DNA of 64,000 nucleotides from assembly GCF_025118155.1 (NCBI RefSeq), contig NW_026251418.1, positions 62,001 through 126,000 on the forward strand, written 5' to 3'. This DNA comes from Cokeromyces recurvatus (Eukaryota; Mucoromycota; Mucoromycetes; Mucorales; Mucoraceae). The notes beneath the pieces were generated by a model. It saw nothing but the letters and a program-made list of their open reading frames with translations. It made no database searches and was not told the DNA's origin. Positions 1 through 9,840 of the stretch are shown piece after piece. The translations under genes were made by a program, and so were the position numbers. The number at the start of each line of letters is the position of its first letter. Position 1 is the first letter of the stretch.

Positions 1-897
1 CAAAGTTACATCAGATTCTAATGGAATTAGACATTTTACATAAAAGTTCTGGAGAATTTATCGTTGAATTTTATGGTGCATTCTTTATTGAATCATGTGT
101 ATATTATTGTATGGAATATATGGATGCAGGATCTCTTGATAAATTATATGGTAAAGGTGTACCCGAAGATGTTTTGGCAAAAATTGCCACTTCAGTAAGT
201 ATATATTGATGTGTGTTGTACATGTATGCATTCATTTATGCATCTAATAGATGGTTAAAGGCTTAAAATTCCTTAAAGATGAGCTATCAATTATTCATAG
301 AGGTATTCAAGATTTAGAAAGCATTTGTAACACTTTTTTTTTTTATTTTTGCTCATGAATGTGAATAGATGTAAAACCTACAAATGTGCTTGCAAATTTA
401 AAAGGACAAGTGAAGCTATGTGATTTTGGTGTATCAGGTCAATTAGAAAAATCATTAGCCAAAACAAATATTGGCTGCCAAAGCTATATGGCTGTAAGTT
501 GTCTATTAGGGAGAGCTAAATATTTATATATAAAGGAACTCATGATAATTTTTATTAGCCTGAACGTATCAAGACAGCTAATACTTACTCAGTTTCATCT
601 GATGTTTGGTCATTAGGTATTTCACTTGTTGAAATGGCAATTGGGCATTATCCTTATAAATATGATAATATGTTTGCGCAATTAAAGGCTATTATTGATG
701 ATGAGCCACCTTCATTACCAGCTGATCATTTCTCACCTGAGGCGCGTGACTTTGTTGCCTCTTGTCTTCGAAAAGATCCAGTGAAAAGACCTACTTATGC
801 TGATTTATTAGAACACCCATTTATTAAAAAATATGAGGATATTAATGTTGATATGGCAAAATGGGCAACTGAAGCATATGAATCAAGAAAGCAATAA
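1..897 (+). CDS. PBS2: Pbs2-like MAP kinase kinase, 5'-truncated by window edge
   Basis: This is the catalytic domain of a MAPK kinase of the Pbs2 (HOG/osmostress) type. The first bases are already coding (frame starts at base 3). Exons run about 1-194, 251-302, 369-493 and 559-897. Joined, they give the hinge region (MEYMDAGSLDK), the catalytic loop HRDVKP split by an intron, DFGVSG, the activation-loop phosphosites S and T in SLAKTNIG, then GCQSYMAPERIK and the C-lobe. The exact activation loop, the PYKYDNMFAQL segment and the end of the kinase domain match fungal Pbs2 better than Ste7 or Mkk1. The N-terminal regulatory part and the P-loop lie outside the window. Family knowledge: it phosphorylates the Hog1 p38-type MAPK and is itself activated by MAPKKKs of the Ssk2/Ste11 class. 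A Ste11-like gene lies at 19.5-22.5 kb. Confidence in MAPKK is very high, in the Pbs2 subtype high. Confidence 0.9.
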
Positions 898-902
898 AAG
901 AG

Positions 903-937
<35 letters not shown>

Positions 938-1262
938 TAATTACTTATATACAAATACATTTATGTGCTTAAAAACATAGCCAACAATAATCTAGCTTTT
1001 CATTGAATAAAATTAAAAAATAAAGTAAAATGTGTATTTGTATATGTACATACGTGTATGTGTATGTATATGTGTATGTATATGTATATGCATATATGTA
1101 TATGTGTATTCCCCTCCCCCAATGAATTAGGCTTCTTTAACCCGAGCTTACATATTTTTTTTAAATAAATAAATGAATAAATTTTCAAACTCCCGAGAGA
1201 AACCTCAGTGCAGTAATTTATTTCTTGTTTACATCTCGAAATAATTATTATACATTGCACAC
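898..1262. other. Spacer with A32 run
   Basis: The 365-bp gap between the MAPKK stop and the Ypt6 start begins with 32 uninterrupted A (903-934). A purine/pyrimidine-alternating TATG/TGTA tract follows at about 1031-1105. It must hold the MAPKK 3' end and the Ypt6 promoter and leader. No ORF on either strand looks coding; a 90-codon minus ORF over it is low-complexity. Confidence 0.6.
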
Positions 1263-2425
1263 ATGATGACAAGTACAGAATTCAGCAGCCCTCTAAGAAA
1301 ATATAAGCTAGTCTTTCTTGGAGAACAAAGTGGTAAGCTGATTTATTTATTTATTTACCACTGAGATTTTCCTTTTTTTTTTTTAATTAAATGATATTAT
1401 AGTTGGTAAAACATCGCTTATTACACGCTTTATGTATGATACCTTTGATAATACATACCAAGTGAGTTAATTAAGATGCATACTTTGTTCTTTTTTTGTT
1501 ATTTATTTTCTTACATTTTTTTTAAAAAAAAAAGGCAACTATCGGTATTGACTTTTTGTCTAAAACAATGTATTTGGAGGACAAAACTGTTCGATTACAA
1601 TTATGTAAGTTGATGAAATAAAATCATGGATGATTTTATATATACATATATATATACTAATTTAATTCTATAGGGGATACTGCTGGACAAGTAATTTATA
1701 TATTAAATAGTATATAACAATGGTCTATAATTCATTTATCTGTATTATGGATAGGAACGTTTTCGTAGCTTGATTCCTAGTTACATTCGCGATTCCTCTG
1801 TTGCTGTAATTGTTTATGATATTTCAAGTAATAAATATATTAAATAAATAATATATTAAATTCAATAGTATTAACTAGAATATATAAATATATATAGATC
1901 GTCAATCATTTATGAATACATCGAAATGGATAGATGATGTTAGAGCAGAAAGAGGTGACGATGTTATCATTGTGCTTGTAGGAAACAAATCTGACCTAAG
2001 TGAAAAGAGGTATGATCTATTGAATAAACAGAGGAAAAGAAAAGAAAAAGGTCTTCTCATTACTTGATATATAGAGAAGTTGCAATTGAAGATGCAGAGA
2101 AGAAAGCAAAAGAATTAAACGTGATGTTTATAGAGACAAGTGCAAAAGCAGGACATAATGTAATTTATTTATAGAAAAAAAATAAAATAAGAAATGAACT
2201 ATTAATTATTATTTCTCTCCTAGATCAAAACTTTATTTAGAAAGATTGCACAAGCTTTACCTGGTATTGATGGAAGTAATTTTAATGAACAAAAAGATTC
2301 AAGTAAAGAATTCAAACAGCTTATTTATTATATAATAGCATATTAACCACCTTCTTTGTATAAAAATAGTGCAAAAAATTAATTTGAATACGCCAAGCAA
2401 TGAAGCAAATGGATGTGCATGTTAA
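1263..2425 (+). CDS. YPT6: Ypt6/Rab6-family small GTPase
   Basis: Small Rab GTPase of the Rab6/Ypt6 group, acting in retrograde transport to and within the Golgi. Nine exons join in frame: 1263-1332, 1403-1461, 1535-1604, 1674-1690, 1755-1827, 1898-2009, 2075-2159, 2224-2302 and 2370-2425. The product has the P-loop GEQSVGKTSL, the effector loop [16 protein letters not shown] typical of Rab6, [20 protein letters not shown] and ETSAKAG. It ends in Cys-Ala-Cys, a double-cysteine geranylgeranylation signal. Predicted length is about 207 residues, normal for the family. A second in-frame ATG follows the first directly, so the start could be three bases later. None of the exons is long enough to show as a large ORF. 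The gene sits between the MAPKK and the SurE gene on the same strand with short spacers. Confidence 0.93.
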
Positions 2426-2604
2426 TTTTTATTATTTTATTACATATACTTTATTACATAATAATAACTTTTTTTTTTGTTGTCGGATGAATTTTTTCAT
2501 TAATAACAAAAACATGTTTCAGTGTTAAAAAAAAAAAAGTAAAACAAATGTAAGAAAAAAAAAAATTGACAGCCTCTCTTTTTTTTTTTATTTGTAACTG
2601 AATT

Positions 2605-3873
2605 ATGAAAGTTTTAATATCAAATGATGATGGTACAATAAAGTTGGTTGTGTTTTGTGTATAACTTTTATGTTAAAAAGGAAAAAACTTTGTTAGGACC
2701 ACCAAGTCTTAAGGAGTCACCCTTTATTTTACCTTTTATTGAGCATTTAGAAAAGCTTGGTTGGGATGTTAGGTAAATTCTTTTAGTATTTTTTTTTTTT
2801 TTTTTGATAGACAGAATGATTCTATGTGTTATTTTATAGGGTTTGCTTACCTGATAGTCAAAAGTCTTGGATTGCTAAATCATTTATGATTACAGAAGAA
2901 GTTCAGTTACGTTACTACAATAGAAAGACAAAAGAAATAACGATTGAAAAAGAAAATGATAATGATTTTTATTTGGTATAACCTATTAGTTGATTTAAAG
3001 ATGTATACTATTTCAAATTAACATGACTAGTGAATAACAGTTAAGTGGCACACCAGCTACATGTGTTAATATTGCATTAAATCATTTATTTAAAGACGAA
3101 GAATTTGATCTGGTTATAAGTGGTCCCAATTTTGGTAGAAACTTTTCAAAGTAAATAATGTTTAAAATTATAAAGAAGCTGACTAGCTAAATGATTTATT
3201 TTATTTTATCTCATTTTGTAGTATATTTACGCTTGCTTCAGGAACAGTGGGTGCAGCTATGTAAATGACTTGTGTGCATTTAATGAAGAAGAATGAAGTC
3301 GTACTTATCATTAATACATATAGGGAAGGTGTTTTAAATAAGCAAAAAGCAGTGTCAGTCTCATTCTGTTTCTGTAATCAAAGACCAGAATGTATAAAGA
3401 ATTGTTGTGAAACAGCCAGTGATATTATTGAACATTTATACAGCCTCTCTGATAACGATCATATTCCATGGCCCGAAAATGTGATGTATAACGTTAATAT
3501 TCCTATGGTCGAATATCGTTGTCCTATTCATATTACTGATTTTCACAAGACAAATTACGGTTCCTTATTTAAAAGAGTTGAGGACAAAATAGGAAAAAAT
3601 CGATTTATATTTTCCCCTGATTTTACAGCAAACCATAATAAACCAGATGGTTTACCAGGCACAGATAAATGGGCTTTAATGAATAAATATGTCTCAGGTA
3701 AGGATAATATACATTTATATTTATAGAAATGCCTACAATCTATTTTAATTCTATTTCATTTCCCAGTTACTCCTATGGTTGCAGCTTTCCAAACTGCTAT
3801 CTTAAATGATATTGATTATGGGTTTGATGCCTTAAATAAAAAGGCGTTTTCTTCTATATCACATTTAGAATAA
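2605..3873 (+). CDS. SurE-type acid phosphatase / 5'-nucleotidase
   Basis: SurE-fold phosphatase (family includes bacterial survival protein SurE, Yarrowia acid phosphatase Pho2 and the N-terminal domain of yeast Pby1). The start ATG at 2605 gives MKVLISNDDG, the canonical metal-binding NDDG motif, interrupted by an intron right after the second Asp. Later exons give the SGTPATCVN segment, DLVISGPNFGRNFS (the SGxNxG-like motif) and SGTVGAAMEG, then a long exon to 3716 and a last exon ending with TAA at 3871-3873. Expected activity is divalent-metal-dependent hydrolysis of phosphomonoesters such as nucleoside monophosphates or short polyphosphates. The exact substrate cannot be read from sequence. 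There is no signal peptide and no tubulin-tyrosine-ligase domain after the SurE domain, so it is a stand-alone enzyme, unlike Pby1. Confidence 0.85.
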
Positions 3874-4388
3874 TTATTAGAATAAAAGTTTATATTCGTT
3901 TTTAATAATAGCATCTGCTGTTCTTAAAAATATATATACATACCTATACACATACCTATACACATATATACAATCAATTCATTGAAAATGTAGACATTTT
4001 CCATTAAGCTTGGCCTCTGAAATAGTAGAATTATTTTATTTTATTTTCTTTGAAGTTACAGCTATAATAAATTACCGTTTTTTTAGGTGCTAGATTTAGA
4101 TAGTGCATCTCTTTTTAATAAACATGCGGTCATTTAAAATACCATTTACTACAATTATTTGGAGGGGAGGGAAGGGTATCTGTACATTCGCCAATTAAAA
4201 TAATAATAAAAAATAACAATAAACCCTTTTTTTTTTTAATATAAATATACACTATCATTAGCATACTTCTTCTTTCGCAACTAAAATAAACAAAAGTTGC
4301 ATATTTTTTATAGTCATCCATACTATATATACATACATATATATATACACACATATACATACATACATACATACATACATAATATATA
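3874..4388. other. Spacer between SurE and PP6 genes
   Basis: 515 bp of AT-rich DNA with tandem ACATACAT/TATA repeats (about 3928-3971 and 4331-4385). A C-rich patch near 4160 is the only GC-richer part. A long minus ORF over 4130-4558 reads through repeats and the start of the PP6 gene and is not credible. The stretch should hold a terminator and the PP6 promoter. Confidence 0.5.
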
Positions 4389-5889
4389 ATGGGAAATCCA
4401 GATGAATGGTTAGAAACTGTCCGTAGATGTGAATATTTACCTGAACATGATATTAAGAAATTATGTGAAATGGTAAAAATTATATAAATATACAGAAAAA
4501 AAAAAAAGATGTAAGAGAGAGGGTTATATGTAGTATAAAAGATGGCCTTGTAATACACATATTTATAATTCGGCGCGTTAGATCTTTTATATGCATTGCA
4601 AGATCTTTAGAATGAAATGCTAAATTATATATATATATTTATACTATTTAAAAGGTAAAAGAGCTATTGATGGAAGAATCCAATATCCAGCCAGTTCAAT
4701 CACCAGTAACTGTATGTGGTGACATACACGGTAAATTTTGTAAAATAATGTTACTATTTTACTTTTTTATTCATTACATTGTTTTAGGTCAATTCTATGA
4801 TCTTTTAGAACTATTTAACGTCGGTGGTGATATTAAAGACACTAATTATATTTTTATGGCAAGTATAGTAAATCAATAGAAAGAAAAAAAAATAGACATT
4901 AATGGATAAATGATATTTAGGGTGATTACGTAGATCGTGGATATTTCAGTTTGGAGACTTTTACACTCTTGATGGCCTTGAAAGCAAAGTAACGTACACA
5001 TAAACTGAATAAAATAGTAATGCAACTAACATTTTTGTTTTTAAAAGATATCCAAATAAAATTACATTGTTAAGGGGTAATCATGAAAGTAGACAGATAA
5101 CTCAAGTATATGGTTTTTATGGTAAATCTCTCTCTCTCTTTTTTTTTTTTCCTTTTTTTTTTACGAAACGTATGCTTACATTATATTTAAAACAAGATGA
5201 ATGTCAAACAAAATATGGTACAGCGAATGTGTGGAAATATTGTTGTTCAGTATTTGACTATCTAACATTGGCTGCTGTAAATGCTAATTATAAATGATGA
5301 AAGTAATAAGTATTAACTGTTCTTATTATTAGATCATCGATGGAACTATTTTATGTGTTCATGGAGGATTATCACCTGACGTGAAAACACTTGATCAAAT
5401 AAGAACCATACATCGTTTACAAGAAATTCCTCATGAAGGTTCATTTTGTGATTTAATGTGGTCTGATCCTGAAGATATAGATACTTGGGCTGTGAGCCCT
5501 AGAGGAGCCGGTTGGTTATTTGGTGGCAAAGTAACAAGTGAGGTAATGTAATATTGTGTATAGTGTTTATCATAATACTTATATGTGTATATATTTTTTA
5601 GTTTAATCATATCAATGGATTATCACTTATTGCTAGAGCACATCAATTAGTACAAGAAGGCTATAAATATATGTTTCCTAAAGATCAGTTAGTAACAGTT
5701 TGGTCAGCACCTAATTATTGTTACCGATGCGGTAATGTTGCTTCAATAATGGAAGTAAATGAGAATGAAACAAAATTCAAAATATTTGATGCTGTACCAG
5801 ATCAAGATCGTTTTGCTCCATTCTCCAATATTAGAAATGGTATGAATAACTCAAGGATGGGTGGCAATGGGGGTCAATACTTTGTATGA
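4389..5889 (+). CDS. SIT4: PP6/Sit4-type Ser/Thr phosphatase catalytic subunit
   Basis: Catalytic subunit of a PP2A-like phosphatase of the PP6 branch (yeast Sit4, S. pombe Ppe1), acting in G1/S progression, TOR signalling and ER-Golgi traffic. Exon 1 is 4389-4472 ([21 protein letters not shown]) and exon 2 starts at 4655. Joined exons show all metal-binding motifs: [44 protein letters not shown] and [10 protein letters not shown]. The conserved [10 protein letters not shown] and [10 protein letters not shown] follow. The N-terminal [11 protein letters not shown] and the [12 protein letters not shown] segment fit PP6 better than PP2A or PP4. The C terminus ends in Gln-Tyr-Phe-Val rather than the usual Tyr-Phe-Leu. 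That terminal Leu is the carboxymethylation site in PP2A-type enzymes. A pyrimidine-rich CT(n)T(n) intron interrupts the gene at about 5122-5196. Confidence 0.93.
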
Positions 5890-6435
5890 TGTACTCTTAT
5901 ATTGTTTTGGATTATCATTGTAATAATAGAACGAAAAAAAAAAAAGATATAATACAAGCACATACAACACATACATATAGATAATCTATATACTTATATG
6001 TATGCGTATTATTATTATTGTTAAAGCATCTTCCGAACATATATGTTTATATATGACTACCATATCCTTATATATATATTATACGCATTATATAATTTTC
6101 TTAATTGTATTTCCTCCTTTTACTATTCTTCTCCACTTTTATAAAGTAATATACTATTTTAAATATATGTAAATTGTTTGTTCGAATTTGAATAATTATT
6201 ATACATACGCTTTAATTAAGAAGAAAAATAATAAATTATTGATTAAACAAATAGCTAGTAGTCATACTATGAACTATTTTCAAACGATTACAAACACTTG
6301 TATTTCATTATAGTATTAGTATAAAATATAGTACTACTATTATTATTGAAATAGCAACAGCATTTTCTAATATTCAAATTAACAAAAATAATAATGTAAA
6401 CTCCTTACGGCATATACGAAAATTTTGAAATGTTG
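5890..6435. other. Spacer between PP6 gene and tRNA-Ala
   Basis: About 545 bp of very AT-rich sequence with short ATAC/TATA tracts and no plausible coding exon. It should contain the PP6 3' UTR. The tRNA on the opposite strand terminates at its right edge. Confidence 0.5.
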
Positions 6436-6442
6436 AAAAAAA
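6436..6442 (-). terminator. Pol III terminator of tRNA-Ala
   Basis: Read on the minus strand, seven consecutive T follow the tRNA 3' end after a two-base spacer. This is the standard RNA polymerase III stop signal. Confidence 0.8.
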
Positions 6443-6444
6443 TG

Positions 6445-6517
6445 TGGAGACACCGGGAGTTGAACCCGGGGCCTTTCGCATGCAAAGCGAATGTGATAGC
6501 CACTACACCATATCCCC
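6445..6517 (-). tRNA. tRNA-Ala (anticodon UGC)
   Basis: A 73-base cloverleaf on the minus strand. The acceptor stem is GGGGATA pairing with TGTCTCC (two G-T wobbles), with discriminator A. The anticodon stem is TTCGC/GCGAA with loop TTTGCAT, giving anticodon TGC for GCA (alanine) codons. The T-arm is CCGGG-TTCAACT-CCCGG, carrying the B-box GGTTCAACTCC. There is no intron. CCA is not encoded, as expected for a eukaryotic nuclear tRNA. It is the only tRNA I can find in the window. Confidence 0.93.
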
Positions 6518-6520
6518 TTC

Positions 6521-6721
6521 TTGTGGGATGTCCAGTTCATTAGCAATGAAGTAGATACGCAGCCAATAGAAGTGGAATATAATCTGCCGTTCAGAATAAA
6601 TAGACTGAATAAGAGAAGATTTAAACCATCAGTAAAGGAGTCCGACGTGAGAAAGAAGAAGTCGAAGTTATGCATGATTTGTGAAGATAGAAAACGTCGG
6701 CATAATCAATTGACAACATGA
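6521..6721 (+). pseudogene. Short basic ORF abutting the tRNA, possible relic
   Basis: A 66-codon ORF starts four bases from the tRNA 5' end, on the opposite strand. Its product is lysine/arginine-rich and contains a CMICEDRKRR motif. Base composition is less AT-rich than the DNA that follows. I do not recognise a family. The position just upstream of a Pol III gene, a preferred target of several retroelements, suggests a mobile-element remnant, but that is inference. It could also be chance. Confidence 0.25.
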
Positions 6722-6904
6722 GAAAATCAAGAAGACAATCAATAAATATTATAAAAACTTAATTATATTCTTTGTTATTTTTTGTTTAATACCGTCTAAA
6801 GTTTTACTCTTTTGTATCTCAAGAAGTCAAGAAACGACAGGGATTAAATTTTGAAAATATTATACAACTCTATTCGATTTTTTCCGGACACTGCAAATAA
6901 AGTC

Positions 6905-6975
6905 TACTTTTACAATTGTAAAAGTTTGTAAAAGGTGACCCAGTCACAATTGTAAAAGGTGACCTTTTACAATCG
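6905..6975. repeat. Left subterminal ACAATTGT repeat cluster
   Basis: Three spaced copies of the motif occur: TTTTACAATTGTAAAAG, then CACAATTGTAAAAGGTGACC, then a degenerate TTTTACAATCG. The flanking arms read GTCTAC or GGTGACC, the same two arm types as in the right-hand cluster. Confidence 0.75.
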
Positions 6976-8138
6976 AAAATTGAAAATTGGAAGTTTTAAA
7001 AAATTTTTATACCAAATGAAAGAGAAAAATTTGCTCATTTCGAATATGTTAAAATTTTTTTATTTGGTTAAGAATTGATAGAGATATTAGCATTTAAAGA
7101 TTTGTTTAATGGTTAAAAAATATAACAATTTTTTGGGTATAGTCTTTTTTACTAGAAAATAAATTTAGAATCCCGATTTTTTTTTACTTCAAATTTTATT
7201 GGACAAAAATTTTATATTCTGAATTCAAAAGAAGTTGAAAAAATAATAATAATAGCAATAATTCATTCAAGATGAATGTTTAAAATGTAAAGTTGTAATA
7301 AGTCTTTTTTTAAGAAAAGGTCAAATTATTTAACTTTTTCAAAAAAAATTTATTAAAAAAATAATAAAAATTCAAGTCAACATGTACAGTAATGAGTTAT
7401 GTATAATGTCAATTGTTAAAATCAAACTTATATTATTACTTTACAATAAGTTATTTTATCTAGTAAGATTAATTTGTCGTACTTAATATTTTTTTTTTTT
7501 TTTTTGTTGAACATAATGTCAAAATGTCTAATTGCCATTCCAAAATCAACTTGAATGTAGATGGAAAAATTAAAATATACCCCTGCTAAAGTATTTAAAA
7601 ATAATAAAACTATTTATTATTTTTCAAATGAAAGATGCATCATCCGATTGTTAGTAATTTATTTATTTATTTTTCGTAAAGATAAGTAAAATGAAAGGGA
7701 ATTTTTTACTGCATATATAAGTTTTAACTACAGCAATAAATTTAGTTATCTGTAAAAAAAATATTTTCTCCTTTTTTTATTATCTTATACTGATTATTAA
7801 CATCTCAACTTATAAATTTATAAATTCATTGCAACATGTCTGTTTAATTAAACAAAGATCAATGTGAATGGAAATGATTAACTTGTTCTCAAAGTAGACT
7901 TAGATATAAGGTTGTTTACAGACATACTATCTTTATCTATATTCATATATTCATTAAAAATTGATAAGAGTCTTGAAGATGCAATTACCAATGAACATAG
8001 TAAACAACAATAATAAGTATTCATTGCAGATGTTACAATTAATAAATGTAATCACGCTAGCTTTTTTTTTTTATTTTGAATTATAAAAATAACCACTGCT
8101 GTTCGTTTTTTTTTTTCTTTTTTTTTTGTCATCGCACT

Positions 8139-9175
8139 AAAGATGTCTATAATGCAAATGAAGAGTCGATTGCTGACAATGGTAATGACATTAATTTTAT
8201 TGGATTAGAATATTTAGAAGATAAATATATGGTTGAAAGTATGTATTAGTTATTAAAAGAAATAGTATTGTTATAATAACTTCTGTGTAAGCTATTTATG
8301 CTAACTTTTTTTTATATAGTATGCTTTGTATATGACTTTGGAAATTGTTATATAATTACTTCGGCGATAGAATACATAAATGAAAGACTTCTTTGTCAGC
8401 TTATACAAATGCTTTAATAAGACTTTTTGTTTCTAAAAAATTTTTACTTTATTTCTTTTTACTTGTTTCTTTTTTTTTCCTTCTTGTTTTCCTTTTTTTC
8501 TTTTTTCTTTTTTTTGAATTAGTACTTAGGATAAATGACTTGAGATGATATACAATCCAATTGGTAAGTAACTTAGCACGGTTTGATTATCCCCGGCGAA
8601 CATGTAATGAACATGGTTAGCTCTTTATATTTAAAGAAAAAAAAAAACTATATTCTAATCAATATCTTTTTTTTTTTCAAATAGTTTTACTGTATACTTT
8701 GAATCTTTGGCGTTTTGCCTTTTATAATGACTAATAGCGAATTATATAAAATACGTAAATAATAAAGATAAGGTAAACATAACATAAATATATCTTTATA
8801 TCTTACTAAAGTTGTTTTAATGATAACATCAACTAAACTTTTTTTTTGTTTAGGCGTTAAAGGTTTATCTTTATAGCCTTTTCTCTTGTGGTGACCGATT
8901 ACAAATAAAAGGTAAATAATATAATAAGCATACTAATTATTATTTTAAACGCGTAAAATATTTATTAATCTTTCTTATCTTTTATTTAGGTAAGTGAAAA
9001 AAAAACTATTCTGCTTTGGTGGCCGTTAACGTGTAAAGAAATGATAACTTCTTTTCTAATGGTAAGAAACTAAAATATAATTTATTTGTTTTTTCATTGA
9101 CTAAATCGTATTTTATTTTATTATAGGAAGAATTCTATTATGAAAGAAGCTATCTATGGTCCTCTTAATGACTCT
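8139..9175 (+). pseudogene. Coding-like exon fragments inside the TIR element
   Basis: Two short stretches look like spliced coding sequence. At 8139-8418 an exon encoding DVYNANEESIADNGND and further acidic residues reaches a GTATGT donor near 8239. An acceptor near 8320 then keeps the frame open for about 30 more codons, beginning ICFVYDFGNCYII. At about 8854-9175, three small exons joined at GTAAATAA and GTAAGAAAC donors read ALKVYLYSLFSCGDRLQIK, then KTILLWWPLTCKEMITSF, then EEFYYERSYLWSS and a stop. I recognise no family. They could be remnants of the element's own protein or a captured gene. Confidence 0.35.
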
Positions 9176-9587
9176 ATTACGCGTTATCTCGGTCCTTTCC
9201 ATGGCGTATTTATTCTATTTTTTTGGATACATTTTTATATACATTTTTTTAAATATTTTTTATATATTTTTTATCTATTTTTTATGTATTTTTTTATGTA
9301 TTTTTTTATATATTTTTTTACGCGTTTTATAGTATATAATAATATAATATTTTATATATCGTAAAAGGAAATAATAAACGAAAATAAATAAAATCGTATT
9401 TTGAAAAAGAATATAAGCTCCATTATCTACTGTATTTTAAAGAAGTCTAAAATGTATCATAATATAACGAATAAGCAAACGTTTAATTTGAATGTAAAGG
9501 CCAATAAGAGTAAAAAAACGTAAAGGAATGACGAAGATTAAAGAAGCGTAATCCAATAGAAGCTTTGAGCTATGAAGCAAAATTTTG

Positions 9588-9827
9588 TAAAAGGTGAACT
9601 TTCATGATTGTAAAAGGTCTACTTTCAGTATAGTTTCACAATTGTAAAAGGTCTACTTTCAGTCTACTTTCACAATTGTAAAATGTCTACTTTTACAATT
9701 GTAAAAGTAGACTGACTTGGTCTAATGGCATCATTGTGAAAGGTCACCTTTTACAATTGTGAAAGTATACTGAAACTTTAATGAAAGGTCACCTTTCAGT
9801 CTACTTTCACAATTGTAAAAGTAGACT
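9588..9827. repeat. Right subterminal palindrome cluster
   Basis: About 240 bp consisting almost entirely of copies of a palindromic unit with core ACAATTGT. A 28-bp perfect palindrome lies at 9685-9712 (GTCTAC, TTTT, core, AAAA, GTAGAC). A near-perfect copy lies at about 9798-9827. Other copies carry GGTCACC/GGTGACC arms instead of GTCTAC/GTAGAC. The array explains the low sequence complexity here and forms strong hairpins on paper. Confidence 0.8.
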
Positions 9828-9840
9828 TTTATCTCCAGTG

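Larger units (their letters stand above)
6889..9840. mobile_element. Putative decayed DNA transposon with long TIRs and palindromic subterminal repeats
   Basis: The left end reads CACTGCAAATAAA followed by GTCTACTTTTACAATTG. The reverse complement of the right end reads CACTGGAGATAAAA followed by GTCTACTTTTACAATTG. This is an imperfect terminal inverted repeat of about 36 bp. Inside both ends are further copies of an ACAATTGT core flanked by inverted arms: three copies at left (6905-6975, one degenerate) and at least five at right (9588-9827). Repeats like these usually serve as transposase binding sites. A CGGAC stretch lies just outside both ends, so the arms may extend outward, with a 9-bp length difference between the ends. 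I see no clear target-site duplication. The interior lacks an intact transposase but holds coding-like fragments. Family cannot be assigned. Confidence 0.6.

Noticed and set aside
1000..1272. Minus-strand 90-codon ORF
   Set aside because: Consists of TATG/ACAT repeats coding Ile/His/Tyr; overlaps the Ypt6 start.
4130..4558. Minus-strand 142-codon ORF
   Set aside because: Low-complexity Tyr/Ile/Phe translation of ACAT repeats, overlapping the confirmed PP6 exon 1.
6379..6675. Minus-strand ORF of 98 codons
   Set aside because: It reads through the tRNA gene itself, so coding is unlikely.
9140..9364. Plus ORF of 74 codons, Phe/Tyr/Ile-rich
   Set aside because: Its first part overlaps the exon fragment in another frame and the rest is a T-rich microsatellite; hydrophobic runs are composition artefacts.
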